Assembly: GCA_020629135.1 (NCBI GenBank)
Contig: JAHDDX010000006.1
Location: 1 to 64,000, forward strand
From: Hellea sp.
Lineage (GTDB): Bacteria; Pseudomonadota; Alphaproteobacteria; Caulobacterales; Maricaulaceae
Reading direction: 5' to 3'
Length of the DNA: 64,000 nt
Shown here: piece by piece, positions 39,383-48,963 of the stretch
Layout: each line of letters opens with the position of its first letter
How positions within the stretch are numbered: position 1 is the stretch's first letter
Position numbers and translations under genes: made by a program
Notes under the pieces: generated by a model
Database searches by the model: none
Told to the model about the DNA's origin: nothing
What the model saw: only the letters and a program-made list of their open reading frames with translations

Positions 39383-40696
39383 CTAGCGCGGGCGGAAGTA
39401 AGGATGGGCGATACGGTCCCGCCAATAGGGCCGTTCAAAGGAAAACAGCTTGGCTGTCGTGGCTACAAATATCAGCCAGTTCAGATCATTTTGCGCCAGA
39501 ATGATACTTTCTGACATTGAAAAAAACAAAAAGCTTAGAATAATTAAGATGGCCCAATATGTTTCAACACCGCCATGCTTCATCCGGTTGATCGCAAATA
39601 AAAGTGTGAGCAAATATAAAAACCCAAAAAGGACAACAATCACCACACCGGCCGAAAGCCAGCTTTCGATCCACCCATTATGCGCGGTGGGAATTCCCCA
39701 TTCAAGCTTGGCTCGTACATAATAAGACGGCCCTAATTGATCCATCCAGTAAACGCCGTATCCATGACCCAGCCAGAATTTTTCACGGATCGACGTCATC
39801 AATGAATCCCAGATATCGGTTCGGCCGGTGAAGGAAGGGTCTTTACCGATCAGGCCAAACATTTCTTCTGGGAATGCTAATATCAAAGTCAGGAACACGG
39901 AGATCCCCATGACTGAGAAATACATGAGCGGTATACGCAGCACTGGAAAACGGCGGAAGATCCGTATGGCAATAAACAGACCGATACTCGCCACCGAGAC
40001 CAGCAATGCTGTTTTGGAAGTCGACATTAAAACCAAAAGAAAACACAAAAGGCCCGTCGGCACCCATATCCAGAAGCGGTCAGGTCTCATGGCGAAGGCG
40101 CACATGGCGGCGATCAGACCTCGGGTCATATAGCCGCCCAGATAGTTTTTTTCCACCCAGGGACCGCGCCAGGCACCCTGGTGAATTTCCTGCATCACCC
40201 CTTTGGCAGGCATAACAATCGGGACGATAAGAGATATGACCGCCAGGATAAAAAAGACAAAGGCGATCCTTTGCACCATTTCATTCCAGTCATAGCGGGC
40301 GGCCAGGACCAGACCTGCCAGGGTCGTCATCATCAACGCCACTGATCGACGCATGGTGATGCCGGGGTCATAGGACCACAACATGGAAATGCCGCACCAC
40401 ATAACACACAGCAAAATCAGTGGATTAAATGCGGCAACCCGTATGACCTGTGGCAGGGAGCGCAGCATTAACAGAGCGATCAATAGATAAACAGGATACC
40501 AAAGCAAGCGCGCAAACGGATTTTCATTTTCCAGATCATCCAGATTTGTGAATAAGAGCCCGATAACAGCCCCGCTGAAAAAGATCAGCAGACCGACAAA
40601 CAATAGGGTTTCAACGCCGCCCAACACGCGCATGAAAGTGCGGTCAAAGGCCGCTTCATCTGTGGTGTTATAGGTCGTGCTGACCATAAAGCTCAT
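39383..40696 (-). CDS. O-antigen ligase/Wzy-like polysaccharide polymerase membrane protein
   Basis: The 437-aa protein has about ten membrane spans and a large periplasmic loop of the Wzy_C type, with FWLGHGYGVYW and a following HNGWIESWLSAGVVIVVLFGFLYLL, the conserved HN-G pattern of O-antigen ligases and ExoQ-like polymerases. It would join or polymerise glycans on the periplasmic side. It may serve the polysaccharide region 6-20 kb away, but that link is inference. A CCGGGC/GCCCGG hairpin (40706-40723) lies just before its start. Confidence 0.83.
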   Translation of the reverse strand: MSFMVSTTYNTTDEAAFDRTFMRVLGGVETLLFVGLLIFFSGAVIGLLFTNLDDLENENPFARLLWYPVYLLIALLMLRSLPQVIRVAAFNPLILLCVMWCGISMLWSYDPGITMRRSVALMMTTLAGLVLAARYDWNEMVQRIAFVFFILAVISLIVPIVMPAKGVMQEIHQGAWRGPWVEKNYLGGYMTRGLIAAMCAFAMRPDRFWIWVPTGLLCFLLVLMSTSKTALLVSVASIGLFIAIRIFRRFPVLRIPLMYFSVMGISVFLTLILAFPEEMFGLIGKDPSFTGRTDIWDSLMTSIREKFWLGHGYGVYWMDQLGPSYYVRAKLEWGIPTAHNGWIESWLSAGVVIVVLFGFLYLLTLLFAINRMKHGGVETYWAILIILSFLFFSMSESIILAQNDLNWLIFVATTAKLFSFERPYWRDRIAHPYFRPR

Positions 40697-40763
40697 CCGG
40701 ACAGGCCGGGCGATTCGGCCCGGGGGTTACCTGGTGAGTCTACGCTCAGACATTAAGATTACA

Positions 40764-41828
40764 TTAACCCTGTGAGCCGGGCTTGTAATCTGGGTCATAA
40801 GGCGGCGGAAAAATCGGGAGTTTTGGCAATATTTTGATCAAAGCATTGCGAGCCAAATGCCATCCAGCGCCCAGAAAGATGATTCCACCCCCGAGCAATA
40901 ATAAAGTGATGGCGACGACTTTGCCAAATCCCAGCCCCGTATCCTTCATAAGGTATCCAATGGCAAAACCAGCATATCCCAGTGAGCTGACCAGCAAAGC
41001 GCGTCGATTAATGGCCAGCGCCAGCAGGCCAATGATCAGCACAATACCCAGGATCAAGCCGGCGTCGGTCTGGTCGAGGGTGACCACTGGAACCAAATTA
41101 AACAGCTTGTCCGATTTCAGGGTCACGAACTCGGCGACGAGACCGTGAACCAGAAGTGGGGCGGCAGTCAGGTGCAGCCAAAAGGCATTATCGGCGAACC
41201 GGGTCGTCCGGTGCTTGTCGCGAGTATCGTACCAAAGCGCCACCGCAAAGATAACCAGTCCGGCAAAAAACAAGACCCAGCCAAAATGACTCCCCATCAA
41301 ATCAGGCGCGCCTCGGGCTAAAAGGACAAAAAACACATAAAGCAGCGACAAGGCTATCAGGGCCATACAAAAGGGCAGGCGAACCCTTAGGTAAAAAATC
41401 ATCATGGCGGCAAAAACGGTGAGAGCCACGGCGATATCACTACTAATGCCAAGATCAGGCAAAACCACGGCAAAACCGAGCTGGGAAAATATTAGGAATG
41501 CCATCGCCGTGATCAGGGTCGGTAGATGTTGGCGCTTACGCTTACCAAAATACTCAGCCATTAAGGCCATCAGAATTGCGGAGCCCACGTAATAAAGCCC
41601 GCCGCCCATCAGGGTTGACATGGCTGATAGGCCCAGGGCGAACAGGCCGATTCCGATTGCGATAAACACATCTGAAAAACTGCGCACAAAGCGCATATCG
41701 TCTTCATTGCCGATGACCGCGTCGTTATCAGAAACAGGAGTTTTTGCGCGCATGGCGCGGGCCTGATCCGGCGTTATTATACCGGCCTCTAAGGCCGCCT
41801 CAATCTGTTCCGGGGTCATATCACTCAT
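40764..41828 (-). CDS. Polytopic membrane protein, DUF2157-like
   Basis: The 354-aa product has a short cytoplasmic N-terminal helix pair (EQIEAALEAGIITPDQARAMRAK), as in SHOCT/DUF2157 proteins, then roughly ten closely spaced hydrophobic segments. No catalytic motif is visible and the function is unknown. It sits between hslV and the O-antigen ligase-like gene on the same strand with short gaps, so it may be cotranscribed with both. Confidence 0.7.
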   Translation of the reverse strand: MSDMTPEQIEAALEAGIITPDQARAMRAKTPVSDNDAVIGNEDDMRFVRSFSDVFIAIGIGLFALGLSAMSTLMGGGLYYVGSAILMALMAEYFGKRKRQHLPTLITAMAFLIFSQLGFAVVLPDLGISSDIAVALTVFAAMMIFYLRVRLPFCMALIALSLLYVFFVLLARGAPDLMGSHFGWVLFFAGLVIFAVALWYDTRDKHRTTRFADNAFWLHLTAAPLLVHGLVAEFVTLKSDKLFNLVPVVTLDQTDAGLILGIVLIIGLLALAINRRALLVSSLGYAGFAIGYLMKDTGLGFGKVVAITLLLLGGGIIFLGAGWHLARNALIKILPKLPIFPPPYDPDYKPGSQG

Positions 41829-41873
41829 GCTGGCAGGTTAGCCCGCAAGCTGAGGGATTGGCAAGCGTTGGGT

Positions 41874-42437
41874 TTAGTCCGCCTCGATGACCTCAATCGT
41901 GAGGTTGTTATTGGTAAAGACACAAATCTGATCGGCAATGGCCATGGCTTTTTCCGCCAGGACCTGCGCGTCGTCCTCATAATCATTCATCGCTAAGGCC
42001 GCAGACAGGGCATAATTGCCGCCAGAACCGATTGCGGTGATCCCGCTATCGGGTTCAACCACATCGCCATTTCCGGTCAAGACAAAGGTCTGATCTTTGT
42101 CGGCGACAATCATCATGGCCTGAAGCTGTCTAAGATATTTATCGGTTCGCCAATCCTTGGCCAGCTCGACACAGGCACGGGTCAGCTGGGTTGGATATTG
42201 TTCAAGCTTGGATTCCAGTCGCTCCAGCAAGGCAAAGGCATCGGCTGTGGCACCGGCGAAACCGGTAATCACATTACCGCCCGCTATGCGGCGTACTTTG
42301 CGGGCGCTGGATTTCATGACCGTATTGCCGGCACTGACCTGACCATCGCCGACCACTACGACCTTGCCGTTTTTGCGGACAGATAAAATGGTTGTACCGC
42401 GCCACTGGCTGGCATCTGCATAATCATGTTGGGTCAT
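41874..42437 (-). CDS. hslV: HslV, peptidase of the HslVU protease
   Basis: From the ATG at 42437 (AAGGAG 6 nt upstream) the 187-aa product has a short propeptide ending in Gly, then the catalytic N-terminal Thr in [51 protein letters not shown] and the C-terminal [13 protein letters not shown] are typical of HslV. Self-cleavage before Thr forms the double-hexamer peptidase. The track's start 17 codons upstream is not family-like. Confidence 0.96.
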   Translation of the reverse strand: MTQHDYADASQWRGTTILSVRKNGKVVVVGDGQVSAGNTVMKSSARKVRRIAGGNVITGFAGATADAFALLERLESKLEQYPTQLTRACVELAKDWRTDKYLRQLQAMMIVADKDQTFVLTGNGDVVEPDSGITAIGSGGNYALSAALAMNDYEDDAQVLAEKAMAIADQICVFTNNNLTIEVIEAD

Positions 42438-42484
42438 ATCCGGCTCCTTAGCTCCAAAAGAAATGGGATGTCGCTCCCATAAGG

Positions 42485-42877
42485 TCAAGAGGTAGAGATG
42501 TTGGTCAGAGCATCAAGGGCATTCTCCAGAAATGCATTTGTTTTTGGCGCCCGCTGGGGCAATTCTGAGAGGCCTGTCCCAAGGCCGTCTCTTGGGATTA
42601 TTACAATGCCATTATGTTTGAGATGGGCAATGACCGGCCGAAGGGCCATTTCTATTGCCTTGCAATTATCTTCAAATTGTTTGTCAGAAAAATAGGCGTC
42701 TGCGGCACGCGAAGGTTTAACTTTGGTCGGGATACCGTTTGCGTTGGGTTCGCCTCGCATTTCCTTTGCCTGTCCGCCCAGGCCGCGTTTCTGCAGGTTG
42801 TCCCCAAACAGGTAGAGCACGTCGGGATTGGATTTTAGGTCAGACCTGAAAATAAATTTTTGAAACAGAACGGGCAT
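42485..42877 (-). CDS. Conserved protein with LFGDN...GGQAKEMRG motif, function unknown
   Basis: The 130-aa product has striking conserved-looking motifs: [39 protein letters not shown] and [19 protein letters not shown] recall similar proteins in phages and bacteria, and the Gly-rich DGLGTGL element is faintly reminiscent of macrodomain-like folds, but I do not assign a function. The ATG at 42877 overlaps the TGA of the upstream gene by one base and has GAGGG before it, so it is coupled to the DUF1244 gene. Confidence 0.75.
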   Translation of the reverse strand: MPVLFQKFIFRSDLKSNPDVLYLFGDNLQKRGLGGQAKEMRGEPNANGIPTKVKPSRAADAYFSDKQFEDNCKAIEMALRPVIAHLKHNGIVIIPRDGLGTGLSELPQRAPKTNAFLENALDALTNISTS

Positions 42878-43185
42878 CAACCCTCTTTATGTTTACGGGC
42901 TTCAAAGGCAGCGAGCTGTTCTTGGGTGGCTTTGGGCTGGTGATTGGTTTTCCAGTCTGCATAAGGCATGCCGTAAACGCGTTCACGGGCCTCCATATCT
43001 GATAGTTCGATGCCCGCATTATCAGCGGCGGCTTTATACCATTTGGACAGGCAATTGCGACAAAACCCGGCCAGAATCATCAGGTCAATATTCTGAACGT
43101 CTTTATTGGCATCTAGATGTTTCAATAGACGCCGAAATGCGGCCGCGTCGAGCTGGTCTTTTTGTGTTTGGGTTAGCTCAGTCAT
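42877..43185 (-). CDS. DUF1244 domain protein
   Basis: The 102-aa protein closely matches the DUF1244 family: AAAFRRLLKHLDANKDVQNIDLM, AGFCRNCLSKWYKAAADNAGI and ERVYGMPYADWK. The conserved FCRNC pair of cysteines suggests metal or redox function, but none is established. It directly follows the Trm112-like gene in a run of overlapping genes. Confidence 0.88.
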   Translation of the reverse strand: MTELTQTQKDQLDAAAFRRLLKHLDANKDVQNIDLMILAGFCRNCLSKWYKAAADNAGIELSDMEARERVYGMPYADWKTNHQPKATQEQLAAFEARKHKEG

Positions 43186-43386
43186 TTATTTATCCAGCTT
43201 TCGCGCTTCTTCAATCAGCATGATCGGGACGCCTTCACGGATTGGATAGGCAAGTTTTGATTTTTTGCAGATTAGTTCCTGAGCCTCACGGTCATAGGTA
43301 AGGGGGCTGCGCGACTTGGGGCAGACCAGCGCATTTAGCAACATGGGATCAATGATTTGGGCGTCGGCTTTGTCTGATGGGCTCAT
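43186..43386 (-). CDS. Trm112/YcaR family small protein
   Basis: The 66-aa protein has the Trm112-like pattern [45 protein letters not shown]. Only some of the usual zinc cysteines are present (VCPKS, LICKK). In eukaryotes Trm112 activates methyltransferases; the bacterial role is unclear. It abuts DUF1244 and lies 7 nt after the Lon-N gene. Confidence 0.88.
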   Translation of the reverse strand: MSPSDKADAQIIDPMLLNALVCPKSRSPLTYDREAQELICKKSKLAYPIREGVPIMLIEEARKLDK

Positions 43387-43393
43387 TTTATAC

Positions 43394-44068
43394 CTATTGT
43401 GTGGTCGCGCTATTATCGCCGCCCGGATGGGTCGCGTAAAGATGCATCAGTCCGATCAATAGACGTCGGCGATCCTCAGTTGTTTGGGCCTCAAGCAAAG
43501 ATTGTTTGTCCTCGGGCTTAAAGGGGCTGATCATGGCGGCCTGATCAATCAGGCGAGGCAGGGGAATTTCGGCCAGACTGTCCCAATCTACTTGTACGCC
43601 TAAAGCCCGGGCGAAGTTTTTCATCGCGATGGTCAGAGCGTTTCGTGCCTCTCCGCCTTTATCGCTGATCGCTTCGGGCATGTTTTCTGGCATGTGGAAA
43701 TCTATATCGCCTTCATACGGTGCAAAGCTGATGCGGGCTTGCCGATAAGGTTTGTCCTGAGGCAGTTCTTCAATGATTTCAAAACGCTTTAATCCTCTGA
43801 GCACGACGAGGTATCGACCGTCTTCCGTTTCGGAAAACTGGGTGATACGGCCAAGTCCGCCGATTAATTTCAGGCCGCGATCATCGCTTTGCACCATGCC
43901 GATCAGGCGCTCGTTTTTCAAAGCGTCGTCAATCATATTGAGATAGCGCGGCTCAAAAATATTGAGCGGCAGGTCACAACCCGGCAACAACATGGTGCCG
44001 GACAAGGGAAACAAAGCCACCGTGTTCGGTGTCGTGCGTTTGGTCAAGGCTTTGTAATGAGCGCTCAT
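43394..44068 (-). CDS. Lon N-terminal substrate-binding domain protein
   Basis: The 224-aa protein is a stand-alone LON-N (PUA-like) domain: [67 protein letters not shown], then an all-helical part ending [12 protein letters not shown]. No ATPase or protease domain follows. The ATG at 44068 overlaps the thioredoxin-TPR gene's stop (TGATG). This trx/Lon-N/Trm112 order recurs in alphaproteobacteria. Confidence 0.88.
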   Translation of the reverse strand: MSAHYKALTKRTTPNTVALFPLSGTMLLPGCDLPLNIFEPRYLNMIDDALKNERLIGMVQSDDRGLKLIGGLGRITQFSETEDGRYLVVLRGLKRFEIIEELPQDKPYRQARISFAPYEGDIDFHMPENMPEAISDKGGEARNALTIAMKNFARALGVQVDWDSLAEIPLPRLIDQAAMISPFKPEDKQSLLEAQTTEDRRRLLIGLMHLYATHPGGDNSATTQ

Positions 44069-44955
44069 CAAGCAAATAGAATAGAGGACAGACGCCGACG
44101 TCCGTCAATGGATACTTCAGATTCCGTACCTTCAGCCTCAAAAATGGTGAGCAGGAACTTCCGCGCGGCCTCATCATCATGCATGCGGTCTTTACCGACG
44201 GAATAAATCAGGTGATTGACCGCCTCAGCATTTCGGCCCGCCCCCGCGAGGGCCTTAGCCAGCTCTAACCGGGCGTCCAGATCGTCAGGGTTTTGCTCTA
44301 CCTTGGCAATAAGTTCAGCGGTTTCATCCGCTTCGGGCGCTTCGGCTTTGAGCGAGATTTGTGAACGGATTGCGGCGATTTCCGGATGTTCAGCAATAGC
44401 TTCCGGCACGGCGGCGATAATTTCCGCGGCCCCGTCTTCATTGCCGCTATCTAGATAAACCCGGGCCAGACCGGCATGGGCTTCGGCGCATTCGGGGTGC
44501 AATTGCAGGGCATTGGCAAAATCCTGAGCTGCCCCGCCCGGATCGCCCGCGGCCAGACTGTCTTTGGCTCGACTGACCAGTTCCAACGCCTCGGCAGCCG
44601 GATCACTTGCTCCGGTTAGGCGCCCGACAAATTTCTTAAGTTCGCTTTCGGGCTGTCCGCCCATAAAGCCGTCCACCGGTTGACCATCCTTAAAGGCGAA
44701 AACGGCGGGGATAGATTGCACGCCGAGCTGACCGGCCACACCCGGATTTTGATCAATATTGATTTTGACCATTTTTACTTTACCGTTTTCGGCTTTCACA
44801 ACCCGTTCCAGCGCCGGCATGAGCTGCTTACAAGGGCCGCACCACGGGGCCCAGAAGTCGACGATGACTGGCGTCTCTTTGGAGGCCTCTATAACATCGG
44901 CCATAAAACCCATGTCTGACCCGTCTTTGATCACATCAATTGTGGCTTCGGTCAT
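44068..44955 (-). CDS. Thioredoxin-TPR protein (CnoX/YbbN-like)
   Basis: The 295-aa protein has an N-terminal thioredoxin fold with an intact WAPWCGPCKQL active site and QLGVQSIPAVFAFKDGQPV, then TPR-like helices (about 125-290; AAQDFANALQLHPECAEAHAGLARVYLDSG). This architecture is that of the chaperedoxin CnoX. E. coli CnoX lacks the full CXXC; here CGPC is intact, as in the redox-active alphaproteobacterial form. Confidence 0.88.
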   Translation of the reverse strand: MTEATIDVIKDGSDMGFMADVIEASKETPVIVDFWAPWCGPCKQLMPALERVVKAENGKVKMVKINIDQNPGVAGQLGVQSIPAVFAFKDGQPVDGFMGGQPESELKKFVGRLTGASDPAAEALELVSRAKDSLAAGDPGGAAQDFANALQLHPECAEAHAGLARVYLDSGNEDGAAEIIAAVPEAIAEHPEIAAIRSQISLKAEAPEADETAELIAKVEQNPDDLDARLELAKALAGAGRNAEAVNHLIYSVGKDRMHDDEAARKFLLTIFEAEGTESEVSIDGRRRLSSILFA

Positions 44956-45000
44956 GATAAAATCCTTTGTTGCGCGCCCAAGATGGGCGTGAATGGCCCT

Positions 45001-45501
45001 CTATTCAAGGGCTGTGAAATCCATAATCACGGGATCGTGTCCAGTGGCCTTGGCGAACTTGATCATATCAGTGCTCGAGATCGCGGTCGTGGCGTCATTC
45101 AGCAGGGGATGAAAGTTTACAATATCGGCTTCGGCCAGGGTTTTATCGATCACCAAAGTAACATTTTGGTCTGTGTCATTGATGACAGAAAACAAGGTGA
45201 CGGATCCGGGCACGACACCGAGATATTCCAGTAAAGGCTCTGGCTTTCCAAAAGACAGTCGCTTACAGCCCAACACCGGATGCAGGCGGTTGACCTTGAC
45301 CTGGGCATGGGCCTCGGCACAGACTAGAAAAAACCGGCCGTTCTTGTCTTTCAAAAACAGGTTTTTGGTATGCGCCCCGGGCATATCGGCTTTGATCTCG
45401 GCACTTTCTTCGACGGTAAAGACCGGTTTGTGGTCTTTGGTTTTGTGAGAAATGTCCTGAGCCTCAAAAAAATCAAATAAATCCTGACGGGTTGCGGGCA
45501 T
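45001..45501 (-). CDS. Ala-tRNA(Pro) deacylase-like editing protein (YbaK/ProX family)
   Basis: The 166-aa protein is a free-standing YbaK-type editing domain: VFTVEESAEIKADMPGAHTKNLFLKDKNGRFFLVC with the conserved Lys of the KNLFL motif, GCKRLSFGKPEPLLEYLGVVPGSVTLF and NFHPL. Members hydrolyse mischarged Ala-tRNA(Pro). It lies 45 nt upstream of the thioredoxin-TPR gene and divergent from ugd. Confidence 0.88.
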   Translation of the reverse strand: MPATRQDLFDFFEAQDISHKTKDHKPVFTVEESAEIKADMPGAHTKNLFLKDKNGRFFLVCAEAHAQVKVNRLHPVLGCKRLSFGKPEPLLEYLGVVPGSVTLFSVINDTDQNVTLVIDKTLAEADIVNFHPLLNDATTAISSTDMIKFAKATGHDPVIMDFTALE

Positions 45502-45647
45502 AATATATTTCCTTCGATTTGACCCCTCGCCTAATCAAAGACAGAGCGAAGTTCAAGCCTATCTGTAATCGTTATATTGCTGTCTGACCTTATATATAAT
45601 AGACCCGCGAAGATAAGGCTTACGAGCCAAAGCAGGCGAGTGAATTT

Positions 45648-46952
45648 ATGCATATTGCAGTCATCGGAACAGGTTATGTCGGATTAGTATCCGGGGTCTG
45701 CTTTTCAGATTTTGGCCATGTCGTCACATGTGTTGATAAAGATGCCAAAAAGATCGAAACCTTAAATGCGGGCGGCGTACCGATATATGAGCCTGGGCTG
45801 AAACGCCTGATCCAGAAAAATGTTGAAGAAGATCGTTTGTTTTTTACGACGGACCTGTCGCCGGCGGTTCGTAAAGCTGATGCGGTTTTCATTGCCGTTG
45901 GCACACCGTCCCGTCGTGGCGACGGCCATGCGGACTTAAGCTATGTGTATGAGGCCGCGCGTGAAATAGCCAATGTCATGGATGGTTATACTGTGATCGT
46001 GACTAAATCTACTGTGCCGGTGGGAACGGGTGATGAAGTGGAAAAAATCATGCGCGAAGCGCGCCCGGATGCGGATTTTGCTGTTGTGTCTAACCCGGAG
46101 TTTTTACGCGAAGGCGCCGCTATTCGCGACTTCAAACACCCGGACCGGATAGTGGTCGGAACTGATGACGAAACGGCCCAAGAAGTGATGCGCCAGCTAT
46201 ATCGCCCTTTATATCTGAATGAAACGCCGATGGTGTTTACCAGTCGGCGCACATCCGAGCTGATCAAATACGCTGCCAATGCGTTTCTCGCCACCAAGAT
46301 TACCTTTATCAATGAAATTGCAGATCTGTGCGAAGAGGTCGGGGCCAATGTGCAAGAGGTTTCCCGCGGAATTGGACTGGATGGCCGGATCGGGGCTAAG
46401 TTCCTGCATGCCGGTCCAGGCTATGGCGGATCTTGTTTTCCCAAAGATACGCTGGCCCTGGTCAAGACCGCCCAGGACGCGGGCGCACCACTGCGCATCG
46501 TCGAGGCCGTCGAACAAGTCAATAAGGATCGCAAAATCGCCATGGCTGACCGGGTCGTTGCCGGGTGCGGCGGGTCGGTTGACGGAAAAACCATTGCCGT
46601 GCTGGGATTGGCTTTCAAACCCAATACGGATGATATGCGCTATGCGCCGTCTCTGGATATTATTCCGGCCCTGCAAAAAGCAGGCGCTAAAATTCGGGCC
46701 TATGATCCGGAAGCGATGGATGAGGCCAAAGCGCATTTCGAAAATGTCGAATATATGGATGGGGCTTATGAGTGCCTGGGCGGCGCTGACGCCTTGGTCA
46801 TCATAACTGAATGGGATCAGTTTCGGGCGCTTGATCTGGAGCGGGTGAAGTCAGATATGGCCCGGCCTGTGGTGATTGATCTTCGAAATATCTATAGCCC
46901 GAAAGACATGCGCGCGCGCGGATTTGACTATTCCAGCGTTGGGCGGCCTTAG
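45648..46952 (+). CDS. ugd: UDP-glucose 6-dehydrogenase
   Basis: The 434-aa protein has the NAD-binding motif VIGTGYVGLVSGVCFSDFGH, STVPVGTG, PEFLREGAAI, a central helix with ELIKYAANAFLATKITFINE and the catalytic Cys in GPGYGGSCFPKDT. It makes UDP-glucuronate for polysaccharides. It opens the envelope polysaccharide region; its 3' end overlaps the convergent rfbA by 4 nt. Confidence 0.95.
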   Translation: MHIAVIGTGYVGLVSGVCFSDFGHVVTCVDKDAKKIETLNAGGVPIYEPGLKRLIQKNVEEDRLFFTTDLSPAVRKADAVFIAVGTPSRRGDGHADLSYVYEAAREIANVMDGYTVIVTKSTVPVGTGDEVEKIMREARPDADFAVVSNPEFLREGAAIRDFKHPDRIVVGTDDETAQEVMRQLYRPLYLNETPMVFTSRRTSELIKYAANAFLATKITFINEIADLCEEVGANVQEVSRGIGLDGRIGAKFLHAGPGYGGSCFPKDTLALVKTAQDAGAPLRIVEAVEQVNKDRKIAMADRVVAGCGGSVDGKTIAVLGLAFKPNTDDMRYAPSLDIIPALQKAGAKIRAYDPEAMDEAKAHFENVEYMDGAYECLGGADALVIITEWDQFRALDLERVKSDMARPVVIDLRNIYSPKDMRARGFDYSSVGRP

Positions 46953-47830
46953 GCCTTACCGCTTTGTGCGACTTTTAATAAAAATGCTCCATATCCGCTT
47001 TTAATCAAAGGTTGGGCAAGGGCCGCCAGCTCGTCCTTGGAGATCCAGCTTTGCTTAAAGGCTTCAACTTCGGGACAACAAATTCGGATGCCTTGGCGGT
47101 TTTCTAATACGCTAACAAATTGTGAGGCCGCGTGCAGACTGCGATGGGTTCCTGTATCAAGCCAGGTTGCCCCGCCGTCCAGGCGTTGAACATCCAGCAT
47201 GCCTTGTTCTAAGTAAATCCGGTTTAAGTCGGTTATTTCGAGCTCATTTCTGGAAGATGGTTTAATAGACTTGGCATAGGCGGGGGCCTGCGCGTCGTAA
47301 AAATACAGACCAGTCACAGCATAATTGGAGGCCGGTTGTTCGGGTTTCTCAACCAGTGAAACGGCTTTCCCTTTCTCATTAAATTCGACGACGCCATAGT
47401 CAGAGGGATTACTGACTTGATAGGCAAATATTGTAGCGCCCCGGATTTGATCGACTGAAGCTCTTAGACTGTTTAGCATTTGGCCGCCAAAAAACAGATT
47501 GTCGCCTAAAATTAAGGCCGAGGGACATTGTTCAAGAAAATCTTCCGCAATGATAAGGGCTTGCGCAATGCCCTCAGGGCGGGGTTGCTCGGCATATTGA
47601 ATGTTAATGCCCCAGCTCTTTCCGTTTCCCAAGAGCTTTTTAAAGGCGGCATTATCTTCGGGCGTTGTTATGATGAGAATGTCGCGAATACCGGCTTGCA
47701 TGAGCGTGCTTAGCGGATAATAAATCATGGGCTTGTCAAAAACCGGCATAAGCTGTTTGGACACGGAAATCGTGCTGGGGTGCAATCGAGTTCCTGTCCC
47801 GCCGGCTAATATGATGCCTTTTCTGTTCAC
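46949..47830 (-). CDS. rfbA: Glucose-1-phosphate thymidylyltransferase
   Basis: The 293-aa protein starts GIILAGGTGTRLHPSTISVSKQLMPVFDKPMIYYPL, followed by GDNLFFG, VVEFNEKGKAVSLVEKPEQP and TWLDTGTH. It makes dTDP-glucose. Translation starts at a GTG with AGGAG upstream. It is the downstream gene of an rfbC-rfbB-rfbA set on the minus strand. Confidence 0.95.
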   Translation of the reverse strand: MNRKGIILAGGTGTRLHPSTISVSKQLMPVFDKPMIYYPLSTLMQAGIRDILIITTPEDNAAFKKLLGNGKSWGINIQYAEQPRPEGIAQALIIAEDFLEQCPSALILGDNLFFGGQMLNSLRASVDQIRGATIFAYQVSNPSDYGVVEFNEKGKAVSLVEKPEQPASNYAVTGLYFYDAQAPAYAKSIKPSSRNELEITDLNRIYLEQGMLDVQRLDGGATWLDTGTHRSLHAASQFVSVLENRQGIRICCPEVEAFKQSWISKDELAALAQPLIKSGYGAFLLKVAQSGKA

Positions 47831-47899
47831 CTTTGTCTCCTAGCTGGCAGCGGGGTCCAGAATCGAGGTCGATTATTCGACACGCTGGTCATGCTGAAA

Positions 47900-48952
47900 T
47901 TACTGTCTTGTTCCAAGGCGCTGGTCAATGGCTGAGCTTGTGCGCTCCCACCACCCATGATTGTCTACATACCATTTTACGGTATTTCGCAGGCCGCTCT
48001 CAATCGAGACCGACGGTGTCCAATCCAGTTCTGTTTTTATTTTTTGAGCATTGATTGCATATCTGAGATCATGGCCGGGCCGGTCGTCGACAAACGTAAT
48101 CAGATCTTCATATTGCCAATCCTGCGGGACTTCTTCCGACAATATCTGACAGATCATTTTTACAAGGTCTATATTGGTTTTTTCGCTGTCCCCACCAACA
48201 TTATAGGTTTCGCCTGGACGCCCCCGTTCAATAATAGTCAAAAGAGCATCCGCGTGATCATCTACATATAGCCAGTCTCTGATATTTTCTCCGGTCCCGT
48301 AAACGGGAAGTGGCTTTTTTTGCAAAGCTCTTAAAATCGTAACCGGAATAAGTTTTTCCGGGAATTGAAAGGGCCCATAATTATTAGAACAATTCGATAT
48401 TAAAACAGGGAGGCCATAGGTTCGTCCCCAGGAGCGAACCAGATGATCTGATGCGGCCTTTGAGGCGGAGTAGGGTGAGCTTGGCTTGTAAGGATGAAGT
48501 TCGGTAAAGGCGGGTTCATTTAAAGTGAGGTCTCCGTAAACCTCATCTGTGGAAACATGCAAAAATCGAAAGGCGTTGGGACCTCGATAAGTTTCCAGAT
48601 AGTCTCGCGATAGCTCTAAGAGGTTTGCAGTGCCGATCACATTGGTCTCAAGGAAAATTTGAGGGGCGTCAATTGAACGGTCAACATGGGATTCCGCGGC
48701 CAGATGTATAATCCCATCTGGTTTGTGTTGCAGCACCACCTCTTTCAGAGCCGGGCGATCATTGATACTAACCTGCTCGAATTGATAATTTGAGCTGTCT
48801 TTGACCGATCTAAGATTTTCGAGATTGGCCGCATAGGTCAGACAATCGATATTCACGACACGATAGCCTTTTGCAATTGCCTTCCTGATGAGCGCGGAAC
48901 CGATAAATCCGGCCCCACCTGTTACGAGCAGCGTTTTTAATTGATCATTCAA
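47900..48952 (-). CDS. rfbB: dTDP-glucose 4,6-dehydratase
   Basis: The 350-aa SDR protein has TGGAGFIGSALIRKAI, HLAAESHVDRSI, HVSTDEVYGDL, the active-site YSASKAASDHLVRSW and ISNCSNNYGPFQFPEKLIP. It converts dTDP-glucose to dTDP-4-keto-6-deoxyglucose. It lies 11 nt after rfbC and 69 nt before rfbA. Confidence 0.95.
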   Translation of the reverse strand: MNDQLKTLLVTGGAGFIGSALIRKAIAKGYRVVNIDCLTYAANLENLRSVKDSSNYQFEQVSINDRPALKEVVLQHKPDGIIHLAAESHVDRSIDAPQIFLETNVIGTANLLELSRDYLETYRGPNAFRFLHVSTDEVYGDLTLNEPAFTELHPYKPSSPYSASKAASDHLVRSWGRTYGLPVLISNCSNNYGPFQFPEKLIPVTILRALQKKPLPVYGTGENIRDWLYVDDHADALLTIIERGRPGETYNVGGDSEKTNIDLVKMICQILSEEVPQDWQYEDLITFVDDRPGHDLRYAINAQKIKTELDWTPSVSIESGLRNTVKWYVDNHGWWERTSSAIDQRLGTRQ

Positions 48953-48963
48953 GGCGGTTCTCT

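Noticed and set aside
45577-45600. Possible ugd promoter (TTGCTG ... TATAAT)
   Set aside because: The TATAAT is good, but the spacing to TTGCTG is 12 nt, too short for a sigma-70 promoter, and no better -35 is visible.
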